A DNA stretch of 64,000 nt. Source: Acetobacter suratthaniensis. Its GTDB lineage: Bacteria; Pseudomonadota; Alphaproteobacteria; Acetobacterales; Acetobacteraceae. The notes beneath the pieces are model-generated. The model was not told the DNA's origin, searched no databases, and worked only from the letters and a program-made list of their open reading frames with translations. The position numbers and the translations under genes were made by a program. The DNA is taken from assembly GCF_017377745.1 (NCBI RefSeq), contig NZ_JAFVMG010000009.1, positions 1-64,000 of the forward strand, written 5' to 3'. Of this stretch, positions 9,613 to 17,602 are shown one piece after another. Numbering within the stretch: the first letter of the stretch is position 1; each line of letters opens with the position of its first letter.

Positions 9613-9670
9613 AACACTCCGCATAGTTATGACAGTTTCAGCGCCCTGTCCGGGGCAGCAAGGGTATTCC

Positions 9671-10513
9671 ATGGCCCCCGCCACACTGGTTACGGGTCAC
9701 CCAGCTGGTTTTTCTGGATTTCAAATAATGCCCCAGCCCCCCCTCCCTCCGTCCCAGCCCACGGCAGGCCGCCACACGCGCCTCGAAAGGGCAGAGGGAG
9801 ACCTGCAACACTGTCTCCTGTGTGACCGGAGCCGGGGCGGGCTGTGCAACGGGGTAGACCGCGATGGACTCGAAGCACTGGCCCATTCCTCGCGCAGGCT
9901 GGTGCTGCCCCCCGGCTCTACCATGGTGGAGGAGGGGCAGACAGCCGAGGCCTTTTTTAATATTACGCGCGGCACGGTCAAACTGTTCAAATCCCTGCCT
10001 GACGGACGGCGGCAGATTACCGGCTTTGCCGATCCCGGCCAGTTTCTGGGCCTGAGCCGCTCGGGCCTGTATGCTTTCGGGGCGGAAACGGTCGATACCG
10101 TGCATGCCTGCCGCTTCCAGCGCCCCCAGTTTGAAGCCCTGCTGAACGACCAGCCCGATCTCAAACGCAACCTGCTGGCCGCCGTAACGGACAAGCTGGC
10201 CGAAGCGCAGGAACAGATGCTGCTGCTGGGCCGCAAAACCGCGCGTGAAAAAGTGGCCTCTTTCCTTCTGGGCCGTGCGCAGGCGGAGCAGACCATGCGG
10301 GGCGATACCCCGCCAGACCCCATGCCCGTAGCCTCCGTACCCATGACACGGGTGGACATAGCCGATTATCTGGGCCTGACGATTGAAACCGTCAGCCGCA
10401 CCATCAGCGCGTTACGCCGCGAAAAACTGATTGCCAGCACGGAAAACCACGGCATCCGCCTTCTCTCACCCGATGCGCTGCGCCAGATCGCCACCGGACA
10501 GGGTGCGGGCTGA
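9671..10513 (+). CDS. fnr: FNR-type oxygen-sensing transcription regulator
   Basis: CRP/FNR regulator of 280 residues. The N-terminal cysteines that would hold an oxygen-labile 4Fe-4S cluster are C48, C51 and C59 (C-x2-C-x7-C, the FnrN/FnrL spacing), and a fourth is C147. A cyclic-nucleotide-like beta-roll spans about 70-165. The dimer helix and helix-turn-helix follow, with recognition helix TIETVSRTISAL (E239, S242, R243, the residues that read TTGAT). Start 9671 is chosen for its AAGGG ribosome site and because it lies downstream of the FNR box; 9629 and 9728 are alternatives. Divergent from ompW-hemN. Confidence 0.94.
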   Translation: MAPATLVTGHPAGFSGFQIMPQPPLPPSQPTAGRHTRLERAEGDLQHCLLCDRSRGGLCNGVDRDGLEALAHSSRRLVLPPGSTMVEEGQTAEAFFNITRGTVKLFKSLPDGRRQITGFADPGQFLGLSRSGLYAFGAETVDTVHACRFQRPQFEALLNDQPDLKRNLLAAVTDKLAEAQEQMLLLGRKTAREKVASFLLGRAQAEQTMRGDTPPDPMPVASVPMTRVDIADYLGLTIETVSRTISALRREKLIASTENHGIRLLSPDALRQIATGQGAG

Positions 10514-10540
10514 GCCACAGGCCACACGCAGCCCCGCAAT

Positions 10541-10580
10541 AAAAAACCGGCCCCTCCTTTTCAGGCAGGGCCGGTTTTTT
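10541..10580. terminator. Bidirectional terminator after fnr
   Basis: AAAAAACCGGCCC at 10541-10553 pairs with GGGCCGGTTTTTT at 10568-10580. The stem has A- and T-runs on its two sides, so it can end both fnr (plus) and the protease gene (minus, stop at 10651). Confidence 0.9.
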
Positions 10581-10650
10581 ATTTGACCGTAGCACGCTCT
10601 GTCGTGGGCCGGGCTGTAACACCCGACCCCACCACAAAAACGGTTATGCG

Positions 10651-12240
10651 TCAGTTCGCGTCGTCATCCCCATCGGCGTCACCATCGCCCGATGCGGGAG
10701 CTGCGGCACCCTGATCAGGAGAGACAGCAACGAACAGCGACTGCCCTTCACGCAGGATACGCAGCAGAACGGGCTTTTTAGCACCCAGCGCCGCATGCAC
10801 CGCCCCAACCACCGCCTTGGGCGTATCCACGCTGGCGCCGCCAACAGCCTGAATGACATCCCCCGGACGCACACCAGCCTGATCCGCCGCCGAGCCGGGC
10901 TCGACATCGCTCACCACCACGCCATGCACATCAGCCCCAAGGCCAAGCTGCTGGCGGGTCTGCTGTGTCAGCGGCACAAGCGAGACACCCAGATGCTGCC
11001 CGGCAGATGTGGGAGACCCCGATGCCGCCGAAGCCCCCGCCGCACCTGACAGATTGCCAACCGTCACCTTGGCGGTATCAGGCTTACCGGCACGGATATA
11101 GCTGAGCGTAATCTGCGTACCCGGCGCAATATCGGCCACCCGCACGGCAAGGTCATGCGGGCTACCGACCTTCTGGCCGTTCAGCTCGGTCACGACATCT
11201 TCCGTTTTCAGCCCTGCTTTTTCGGCCGGACTACCCGGCGCCACACTGGCCACCAGCGCACCGGCAGGCGGCGCACCCGGCTGGGTAGGAGCAGGCAGGT
11301 TAAGCGCGCTGGCCATAGCGGGCGAAATGGTCTGGGCATTTACACCCAGATAGCCACGCACCACATGGCCGGATTTGCGAAGCTGATCCACAACCGAGCG
11401 CACCGTATCGGACGGAATGGCAAAGCCGATCCCGATGGAGCCACCGCCCGAAGGCGACAGAATGGCGGTATTGACCCCCACCACCTTGCCATCCTGCGTG
11501 AACAACGGCCCACCGGAGTTGCCACGGTTGATAGGCGCATCTACCTGAATGAAGTTGTCGTACGGGCCTTCGTTAATGTCACGCCCACGGGCGGAGACAA
11601 TACCTGCCGTAACCGTACCACCCAGCCCATAGGGGTTGCCCACGGCAATCACCCATTCACCCGGCTGCACATCATCGGAGCGGCCCAGCTCGATAAAGGG
11701 CAGCTTCTGGCTGGATGTCACCTTGAGCAAAGCCAGATCGGTCTTGCTGTCACGGCCCACCACGCGGGCGGGCAGGGTGGTGCCATCATCCAGCGTAACC
11801 GTAACCTTGGTGGCCCCTTTAACCACATGGTTGTTGGTCACCACGTAGCCATCCGCCGAAATCACGAAGCCCGAGCCACGAGCCTCAACCGGCTGGCGCG
11901 ACTGCTGGGGCATCATCTGGAACGGAAACGGGAACGGAAAGGGCGAACCACCGCCCATGCCGCCACCATTCTCGCTTTCCGCGACAGAGGCCTTGATCAT
12001 GGCGGTAATGGACACCACCGCCGGTTTGACCTGTTTGACCAGACCAACAAAATCAGGAATGCGCTGTTCGGGGCTGGTGGGCTTGATCATGCCTCCCACG
12101 GAGGCTGCAGGAGCGGGAGCGGTATCCGCCCGTGCGCTGTGCACCCCAAGCGGAGAGACCACGCCACCCACAAAAAAAGCACACCCGGCCAGCAACGCCG
12201 GAACCCGGTTCCGCACGCGGCCACGCTGTTTGTCATTCAT
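10651..12240 (-). CDS. HtrA/DegP-family periplasmic serine protease
   Basis: Periplasmic quality-control protease with two PDZ domains. From the ATG at 12240 it has 529 residues: a signal peptide with basic start (KQRGRVRNR), then the trypsin-like domain with triad H138 (TNNHVV), D168 (KTDLALL) and S242 (GNSGGPL). PDZ1 follows at about 320-400 and PDZ2 at about 425-505. A Gly/Pro/Phe-rich loop (about 92-112) replaces the usual LA-loop region, and the tail is acidic. In-frame ATGs at 12258, 12285 and a start at 12321 are also possible; 12240 gives the most typical signal peptide. Transcribed alone. Confidence 0.93.
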   Translation of the reverse strand: MNDKQRGRVRNRVPALLAGCAFFVGGVVSPLGVHSARADTAPAPAASVGGMIKPTSPEQRIPDFVGLVKQVKPAVVSITAMIKASVAESENGGGMGGGSPFPFPFPFQMMPQQSRQPVEARGSGFVISADGYVVTNNHVVKGATKVTVTLDDGTTLPARVVGRDSKTDLALLKVTSSQKLPFIELGRSDDVQPGEWVIAVGNPYGLGGTVTAGIVSARGRDINEGPYDNFIQVDAPINRGNSGGPLFTQDGKVVGVNTAILSPSGGGSIGIGFAIPSDTVRSVVDQLRKSGHVVRGYLGVNAQTISPAMASALNLPAPTQPGAPPAGALVASVAPGSPAEKAGLKTEDVVTELNGQKVGSPHDLAVRVADIAPGTQITLSYIRAGKPDTAKVTVGNLSGAAGASAASGSPTSAGQHLGVSLVPLTQQTRQQLGLGADVHGVVVSDVEPGSAADQAGVRPGDVIQAVGGASVDTPKAVVGAVHAALGAKKPVLLRILREGQSLFVAVSPDQGAAAPASGDGDADGDDDAN

Positions 12241-12525
12241 CACAGATTTTCCAGACATCACGACCTTGACTGTTCCTTGTTCCATACCGGCCCACCGCAC
12301 CGCGCTGGCCCCTGTTTCCATGGCAGCGCGCAGTATGCCCGCACTCGGGGATAACGCGCCACCTTACGCCTGAAACGGTTATATGGTTGCCCCGCAAAGG
12401 AAAAAAACCCCACCGGACAAACCTGTCAGGGTGCAGACCGCACTCCCTGTCAGCCACACTCCAAGCTGCCTGCATGACAGTGTGCCGGACTTTCCGCCTT
12501 TTTCATGGCAAGGCTCACGGTACGG

Positions 12526-13074
12526 TTACTCAGGACAAACATCCGGGCAGGGGTCAGACGTGGTTTCACGCTCCGGGGGGCTGTTTTCCAATGCCCCGGC
12601 TGACCGTAAGGGCGCAAAAAACGCCCGCAACAGGGCCGCCGCCTCGCGCTCACGCACACCACCCACCACTTCAGGGCGATGCAGTGCGCCCGCGCGGTAG
12701 GGCAGCCGAGGCCCGTGCTCCAGCCCACCCCCCTTGGGATCATACGCACCAAACACCACACGCCCGACCCGAAAATGCGCAAGGGCTGCCGCGCACATGG
12801 GGCAGGGTTCAAGCGACACAACCAGCGTACAATCCGCCAGCCGCTGCCCGCCCCGCAGGCGCACAGCCTCGCGCATGACCAGCATTTCTGCATGGGCGGA
12901 CGGGTCATGCCATTCTTCCACACGGTTGCCCGCACGCGCCAGAACAGCACCCGTAGCATCAAGCAGCACAGCCCCGACCGGCACCTCGCCCCGGTCTGCG
13001 GCCTGCCGGGCCTCGTCCAGTGCCAGAGCCATTTCCTGCCCGGTCACCCCCGGTATGCCGCCTTTCTCCTTCAT
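12526..13074 (-). CDS. tadA: tRNA-specific adenosine deaminase (TadA)
   Basis: Zinc deaminase that converts A34 to inosine in tRNA-Arg(ACG). The deaminase motifs are present: H61-A-E63 (SAHAEMLVM) and P90-C91-P-M-C94 (LEPCPMCAAAL), with the usual GAVLLDATGAVLARAGNRV strand ahead of them. The product has 182 residues, slightly longer than usual because of an extra tail after about residue 158. The ATG at 13074 is the first plausible start, with a later ATG at codon 15. It runs alone on the minus strand. Confidence 0.92.
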   Translation of the reverse strand: MKEKGGIPGVTGQEMALALDEARQAADRGEVPVGAVLLDATGAVLARAGNRVEEWHDPSAHAEMLVMREAVRLRGGQRLADCTLVVSLEPCPMCAAALAHFRVGRVVFGAYDPKGGGLEHGPRLPYRAGALHRPEVVGGVREREAAALLRAFFAPLRSAGALENSPPERETTSDPCPDVCPE

Positions 13075-13240
13075 GACTGTCCGGCCCCTTTTTGCTCCGC
13101 CGCTTCAACCCCATGCCCTACCCGCATGCAGAATACTCACGAAATATTACAGCGCGCACAGCCCATCTTGCGCCACCACCGATGAAAAAATCATCCCGAA
13201 TCGACCAAAAAGCAAGATTTCCCTTGCAATTCGGCTCACC

Positions 13241-13255
13241 GTTCTGTCATCGTTC
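13241..13255 (+). promoter_or_regulatory. LexA-type (SOS) box GTTC-N7-GTTC
   Basis: GTTCTGTCATCGTTC matches the alphaproteobacterial LexA operator GTTC-N7-GTTC exactly. It sits 99 bp before the preferred start of the small membrane protein gene and 166 bp before the divergent tadA start. With eight fixed bases, about two chance matches are expected in 64 kb on both strands, so the position, not the match alone, is what supports it. Confidence 0.5.
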
Positions 13256-13339
13256 TCAAGAACAAGCCCTGTCACGTTCTGTAACATAACACAGTCTGAC
13301 AGGGGGAAACTGGTAGCCATGATGATGGAGAACAGGATC

Positions 13340-13486
13340 ATGAACAGCCTTTCTCTCATTCTTGCGGCGGCGGCTCTGGGAATCGGGGTGGCCATAGCGG
13401 ATCGGGTGTCTGAAGCGCCCATCAATACCGCACAGCCTGCCGTCCATATGATGCCGGTCAGCCTGCCTTCCGCACTGGGTCGCTGA
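13340..13486 (+). CDS. Small single-span membrane protein, unknown function
   Basis: I do not recognise a family. The 48-residue product begins MNSLSLILAAAALGIGVAIADRV, which forms one hydrophobic segment of about 18 residues, followed by a short polar tail ending in LPSALGR. The start at 13340 has GGAG nine bases upstream; an ATG at 13319 in the same frame would add seven residues (MMMENRI). A LexA-type box lies upstream. Small membrane proteins induced by DNA damage, such as SidA and DidA of Caulobacter, block cell division; the resemblance here is only in size, topology and control site. It could also be a secreted peptide or a spurious frame. Confidence 0.5.
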   Translation: MNSLSLILAAAALGIGVAIADRVSEAPINTAQPAVHMMPVSLPSALGR

Positions 13487-13604
13487 ATACACCCCTAGTT
13501 GCGATAGCGCATAGGCAAAGCCACCAGGCTGTGGCACCTGAATGGCTGTGGGGCGTGCAGCGCGTCTCATAAGCATAAACAGGCAGGGCACAGCAGGCAT
13601 AGCC

Positions 13605-14336
13605 ATGATGGCAGACCGTCCGGTTATCGGTATCACGCTTGATCTTGAAGACGGCGGCGCTGATCAGTACTCGCGCTTTGCATGGTGCGCCATGCGGGAA
13701 AACTATCTTTCGGCTGTCAGCACGGCAGGTGGCCTGCCGGTAGCGCTCCCGCTTTTTCCGCAGCTTGCACACGATTACATGGACAGGCTGGACGGGCTGC
13801 TGATTACCGGCGGCGCGTTTGACATAGACCCCGCCCTGTATGGTGAGCAGACCCGCCACCCTAGCGTAACCCTGCGCCCCCGCCGCACCCGCGCCGAAAG
13901 CGCCTTTCTGGCCGAAGCCATGACGCGCGGCCTGCCGGTGCTGGGCATATGCGGGGGCATGCAGCTTATGGCTGTGGCCCTTGGTGGCACGCTTATCCAG
14001 CACCTGCCCGACACCCTTCCCGATGCCCTGCCCCATGAACAGCCCAACCCGCGCGACGAGGCCAGCCACGCCGTGGACATCCTGCCCGGCACGCAGCTTG
14101 CCAGCATAGCGCAAGACCGCGCGCGGGCCGCTGTCAACTCCGCCCACCATCAGGCCGTGCGCGATGTCGGACGCGGCCGCGTAAACGCCGTGGCCGAGGA
14201 TGGCGTGATCGAAGGGGTGGAAGATCCGGCACAGGAATTTTTCATTGGGGTGCAATGGCACCCGGAATTTGGCATAGACCCCGTGGACAAGGCGCTGTTC
14301 AGGGCCTTTATCAAAGCAGCAGGAGAGCAGGGGTGA
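13605..14336 (+). CDS. Gamma-glutamyl-gamma-aminobutyrate hydrolase family (class I amidotransferase-like)
   Basis: PuuD-like hydrolase of 243 residues. The class I glutamine amidotransferase triad is complete: nucleophile C116 in LGICGGMQL, H219 and E221 in VQWHPEF. The strand motif LLITGGAFDIDPALYGE is typical of the peptidase C26 group, which includes PuuD. Substrate is inferred only from family. The start at 13605 (MMADRPVIGITLD) is chosen because the upstream frame is not conserved-looking. The stop codon overlaps the GTG start of rluB, so the two are probably translated together. Confidence 0.88.
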   Translation: MMADRPVIGITLDLEDGGADQYSRFAWCAMRENYLSAVSTAGGLPVALPLFPQLAHDYMDRLDGLLITGGAFDIDPALYGEQTRHPSVTLRPRRTRAESAFLAEAMTRGLPVLGICGGMQLMAVALGGTLIQHLPDTLPDALPHEQPNPRDEASHAVDILPGTQLASIAQDRARAAVNSAHHQAVRDVGRGRVNAVAEDGVIEGVEDPAQEFFIGVQWHPEFGIDPVDKALFRAFIKAAGEQG

Positions 14337-15118
14337 CGCAGGAACCGCGCGCGGAGCGCATTGCAAAGTGGCTGGCCCGGTCTGGCGTGGCCAGCCGACG
14401 TGACGCCGAGCGCATGATCGGGGAAGGCCGTATCCGCCTGAATGGACAGCCGGTAACACACCCGGCCACCTTCGTGAGTGACAACGATATCGTACAGGTC
14501 AATGGCGAACCGGTGGCCCCGCCCCAGCGCACCCGCCTGTGGCGCTACCACAAGCCGGACGGGCTGGTAACAACCCACCGCGACCCCGAAGGACGGCGCA
14601 CGGTGTTTTCCGCCCTGCCCGCAGAGATGCCCCGCGTAATCAGCGTTGGCCGTCTCGATCTCAACAGCGAAGGCCTGCTGCTGCTGACCAATGATGGCGC
14701 ACTGGCCCGCAGGCTGGAACTGCCCTCCAACGGCTGGCTGCGCCGCTACCGCGTGCGCGTGTTTGGCGTGGTGGACGAGGCGCAGCTGGCCGCACTGGCC
14801 AATGGCAGCGTGTTCGACGGCGTGCGCTACGGCCCCATTACGGCGGCACTGGATTCGCGCAAGGGCGACAATGCGTGGCTGACTGTCTCGCTGCGTGAGG
14901 GCAAGAACCGCGAAATCCGTAAGGTCATGTCCGGGCTTAACCTGCATGTCAGCCGTCTGATCCGCACCAGCTATGGCCCCTTCCAGCTTGGGGTGCTGCC
15001 CCGTGGCGCGCTGGAGGAAGTCGCCCCGCGCGTCCTGCGCGACCAGCTGCCCAAAGCCGAAGACACTCCGGCCAAGCCCCGCGCCCACTCGGGTGGCCGC
15101 ACCCCCGCAGGCGACTGA
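14333..15118 (+). CDS. rluB: RsuA/RluB-family rRNA pseudouridine synthase
   Basis: The 261-residue product has an N-terminal S4 RNA-binding domain (about 8-65: RIAKWLARSGVASRRDAERMI ...). The RsuA-family catalytic domain follows, with active-site aspartate D109 in VGRLDLNSEGLLLLTN and the later GKNREIRKVM motif. RluB modifies U2605 of 23S rRNA in E. coli; RsuA (16S U516) cannot be excluded. The start is a GTG at 14333, overlapping the previous stop as GTGA with AGGAG upstream. The next gene, rsmD, starts two bases after its stop. Confidence 0.9.
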   Translation: MTQEPRAERIAKWLARSGVASRRDAERMIGEGRIRLNGQPVTHPATFVSDNDIVQVNGEPVAPPQRTRLWRYHKPDGLVTTHRDPEGRRTVFSALPAEMPRVISVGRLDLNSEGLLLLTNDGALARRLELPSNGWLRRYRVRVFGVVDEAQLAALANGSVFDGVRYGPITAALDSRKGDNAWLTVSLREGKNREIRKVMSGLNLHVSRLIRTSYGPFQLGVLPRGALEEVAPRVLRDQLPKAEDTPAKPRAHSGGRTPAGD

Positions 15119-15120
15119 GC

Positions 15121-15759
15121 ATGCGGATTATCGCCGGAAGCCGCCGGGGCCGCATGCTGCACGCCCCGACAGGCTCCACCACGCGCCCTACGGCCGACCG
15201 CGTGCGGCAGGCTCTGTTTGACATGCTGCTCCATGCACCATGGGGTGGCCTGTCGCTGCTCGAAGGTGCGCATGTGCTGGATGCCTTCGCCGGCACAGGA
15301 GCACTGGGGCTGGAAGCCCTCTCGCGCGGGGCGGAGCATGTCACGTTTTTCGAAACCGACCGCCCGGCACTGGCCGCCCTGCGCGCCAATATCCATGCCT
15401 GCGGCTGGGAATCGCGCACAACAGTGCTCCCGCGCGATGTGACCGCGCCACGCGCCGCCAATCCGGCGCTGGGGCCTGCACGGCTGGTTTTTCTCGATCC
15501 ACCTTACCGCATGGGCCTGCCGGGCAAGGCGCTGCTGGCCCTGCGCAACCGGGGCTGGCTGGCGCCAGACGCCATTGTGGTGGCTGAAACCGCGCGCGAT
15601 GAAGCCCTGCCCTTCGCCCCACCCACCGAAACCCCGGACAGCGACCCCGCCCAGCCGCCCGCCACACCACTGGCAGGCGGGGCCTTTCAGGGGCCGGTGC
15701 TGGAAGCGCTGGCCGAACGGCAGCACGGCGCCGCACGGCTTTCAGTCTGGCGCCTGTAA
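15121..15759 (+). CDS. rsmD: 16S rRNA (guanine966-N2)-methyltransferase RsmD
   Basis: SAM-dependent methyltransferase for 16S rRNA m2G966. The 212 residues begin with the family signature [11 protein letters not shown] and [16 protein letters not shown]. The SAM-binding motif [18 protein letters not shown] is at 54-71, and the catalytic D-P-P-Y sits at 126-129. The final third carries a Pro/Thr-rich insert of about 25 residues (near 165-190) not usual in the family. Start is two bases after the rluB stop, so the two rRNA-modification genes form one transcript. Confidence 0.94.
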   Translation: MRIIAGSRRGRMLHAPTGSTTRPTADRVRQALFDMLLHAPWGGLSLLEGAHVLDAFAGTGALGLEALSRGAEHVTFFETDRPALAALRANIHACGWESRTTVLPRDVTAPRAANPALGPARLVFLDPPYRMGLPGKALLALRNRGWLAPDAIVVAETARDEALPFAPPTETPDSDPAQPPATPLAGGAFQGPVLEALAERQHGAARLSVWRL

Positions 15760-15869
15760 GCGGATCACGGGCGAAAATTCATCCCTTTCGCTGGTGGGTG
15801 TCGCCCGGCTGCGCTAAAGAGCACAAAACAGAAACCCCTCAGCCGCATATCAGAAAACAGGAGTCCGTC

Positions 15870-16463
15870 ATGGCAGGCAGCGTGAACAAGGTTATACTTG
15901 TAGGTAATCTGGGCAAAGACCCGGAAGTACGCAACAGCCAGAACGGCGCGAAGATTGTCTCCTTTACGCTGGCCACCAGCGAGTCCTGGAACGACCGCGC
16001 CTCGGGTGAGCGGCGCGAGCGCACGGAATGGCACCGGGTCGTTATCTTCAACGACCGTCTGGCCGATGTCGCCGAACGCTTTTTGCGCAAGGGCCGCAAG
16101 GTCTATCTGGAAGGCTCGCTCCAGACCCGTAAATGGACGGATCAGGGGGGGCAGGAACGCTATACCACCGAGGTTGTGCTTGCGGCTTTCCGTGGGGAGC
16201 TGACCCTGCTCGACAGCCGTCAGGATGGCGAAGGCGGTGGTGGCTATGGTGGCGGCAGCGGCGGCGGTTACGGCGGTGGCAACGGCGGCTCCAGCAGCTA
16301 TGGCGGCTATAACAATGGCGGTTCGGGCAATAACGAGTATGGCGGCGGTGGCTCCGGCTCGGCCGCGCCTTCACGCCTGCCCTCGCCCCAGCGTGGCGGC
16401 AACGCCCCCGGCGGGTGGGATGCCTCGGGCAGCAGCGATCTGGACGACGAAATTCCGTTCTAA
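15870..16463 (+). CDS. ssb: Single-stranded DNA-binding protein
   Basis: Protects single-stranded DNA during replication, repair and recombination. The OB-fold occupies about residues 1-112 ([21 protein letters not shown] ... [22 protein letters not shown]). A long Gly/Ser/Tyr/Asn-rich linker follows (about 120-165, with tandem [10 protein letters not shown]-type runs). The acidic protein-binding tip DLDDEIPF ends the 197 residues. The AACAGGAG ribosome site supports the ATG at 15870. It lies 110 bases after rsmD. Confidence 0.97.
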   Translation: MAGSVNKVILVGNLGKDPEVRNSQNGAKIVSFTLATSESWNDRASGERRERTEWHRVVIFNDRLADVAERFLRKGRKVYLEGSLQTRKWTDQGGQERYTTEVVLAAFRGELTLLDSRQDGEGGGGYGGGSGGGYGGGNGGSSSYGGYNNGGSGNNEYGGGGSGSAAPSRLPSPQRGGNAPGGWDASGSSDLDDEIPF

Positions 16464-16807
16464 GACCGGCAGGCCAAAAAACGGTCCGTACCAGCCTGCT
16501 TCTGGCCTAAAACAAAACAGGGCAGAGGCAGGCTCACGCGACAAGCATAGACACAGGCCGGGCTTGTGGTTCTGTGGCCTGTACGCACAGACTGTGGCAA
16601 TAAGGCCATAGCAGCCGGCAGGAAGCAGGCAAGTATTTCAGTCCGGTTACATTAAATATGATCAATTTTTATACGTAATATTCATATTTAAAAAATTCCG
16701 CTTTACGTGATCACATAAATTTCTTGGCTGATGAACCTGTTGCCGTTATAAGCCGCGTCATTCTTTTCAGGGCAGGCCTCCTGTCATTGCAAAGGCTGAT
16801 AACTGAC
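16464..16807. other. Non-coding stretch between ssb and dksA
   Basis: No gene is supported. The first 160 bases are GC-rich without a clear terminator. Bases 16645-16722 form an AT-rich island, sharply unlike the surroundings, that should hold the dksA promoter. It contains the near-perfect palindrome listed separately. Confidence 0.6.
16702..16719. promoter_or_regulatory. Near-perfect 18-bp palindrome upstream of dksA
   Basis: TTTACGTGATCACATAAA pairs at eight of nine positions around TGATCA. It lies in the AT-rich island, 88 bp before the dksA start. The GTGA...TCAC core recalls CRP-family sites, but the spacing is too short for a normal CRP site. No binding protein is assigned. Confidence 0.4.
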
Positions 16808-17221
16808 ATGATTACTCTACCGCCTGATTATCGTCCGTCCGAAGGTGAGGAGTTCATGAACCCTCTCCAGACGGAATACTTCCGGCAGAAACTGCTTAAA
16901 TGGCGTGCCGATCTGCTGAAAGAGGCCGGGGATACCCTGGCCAGCCTGTCAGAAGGCGGTATTCATGAAGCGGATATCACCGACCGCGCCAGCGTCGAAA
17001 CCGACCGCGCGCTGGAACTGCGTACCCGCGACCGCGCCCGTAAGCTGATTGGCAAAATCAATCTGGCCCTGCAGCGCATCGAAAACGGCAGCTACGGCTA
17101 TTGCGAAGAAACCGGCGAGCCTATCGGCCTGAAACGGCTTGAGGCCCGCCCCATCGCAACCCTGTCCATTGAGGCGCAGGAACAGCACGAGCGGATGGAA
17201 AAAACCCACCGCGACGACTGA
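16808..17221 (+). CDS. dksA: RNA polymerase-binding factor DksA, reduced zinc ribbon
   Basis: DksA/TraR protein of 137 residues; with (p)ppGpp it retunes initiation at rRNA and amino-acid promoters. The coiled coil is clear, with the tip region ASLSEGGIHEADITDRASVETDRALELRTRDR (about 44-75) carrying the conserved acidic tip residues. The C-terminal ribbon reads YGYCEETGEPIGLKRL ... ATLSIEAQEQHE, so only the first of the four canonical zinc cysteines remains. This is known for many alphaproteobacterial DksA proteins. Start is ATG 16808 (MITLPPDYRPSEGEEF); an extension to 16724 is open but unlikely. Confidence 0.95.
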   Translation: MITLPPDYRPSEGEEFMNPLQTEYFRQKLLKWRADLLKEAGDTLASLSEGGIHEADITDRASVETDRALELRTRDRARKLIGKINLALQRIENGSYGYCEETGEPIGLKRLEARPIATLSIEAQEQHERMEKTHRDD

Positions 17222-17230
17222 CTTTCTCCC

Positions 17231-17267
17231 GCTACCGGCACGGCTGCGCGCCAACCTTGCCGGTAGC
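17231..17267 (+). terminator. Terminator after dksA
   Basis: GCTACCGGCA at 17231-17240 pairs with TGCCGGTAGC at 17258-17267. It is followed by AGGATAA and two T6 runs, nine bases after the dksA stop. Confidence 0.85.
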
Positions 17268-17344
17268 AGGATAATTTTTTCGTTTTTTGGTCGCCTCAGT
17301 CTTGCGGTGCGCGGCGCGAGCCGCTAGAAACCCCCGCAGGCAAC

Positions 17345-17419
<75 letters not shown>

Positions 17420-17539
17420 GCCTTCCTTCATTCATGATAATTCGTATGTTTTGCCGCGAAAGTGCCCTCGGGCCTGCCCGCCGCGCAATCAGGCATCCGC
17501 TTGCCTGCAACCATACGGGCAGAGGGTGCAGGCACAAAA

Positions 17540-17564
17540 AAACCCGGCCTGCAAAGCCGGGTTT
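17540..17564 (-). terminator. Terminator after tyrS
   Basis: AAACCCGGC (17540-17548) pairs with GCCGGGTTT (17556-17564). An A-run at 17536-17542 on the plus strand gives a T-run on the minus strand, 39 bases past the tyrS stop. Confidence 0.85.
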
Positions 17565-17602
17565 TGTTCAAAGAGCATAATCGCCGCAAAAGCGGCTGTG
17601 TA

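Noticed and set aside
12390-12440. Terminator for tadA near the run of seven A bases
   Set aside because: The stem that can be drawn (GACA/TGTC with ACCC/GGGT) is short and badly interrupted.
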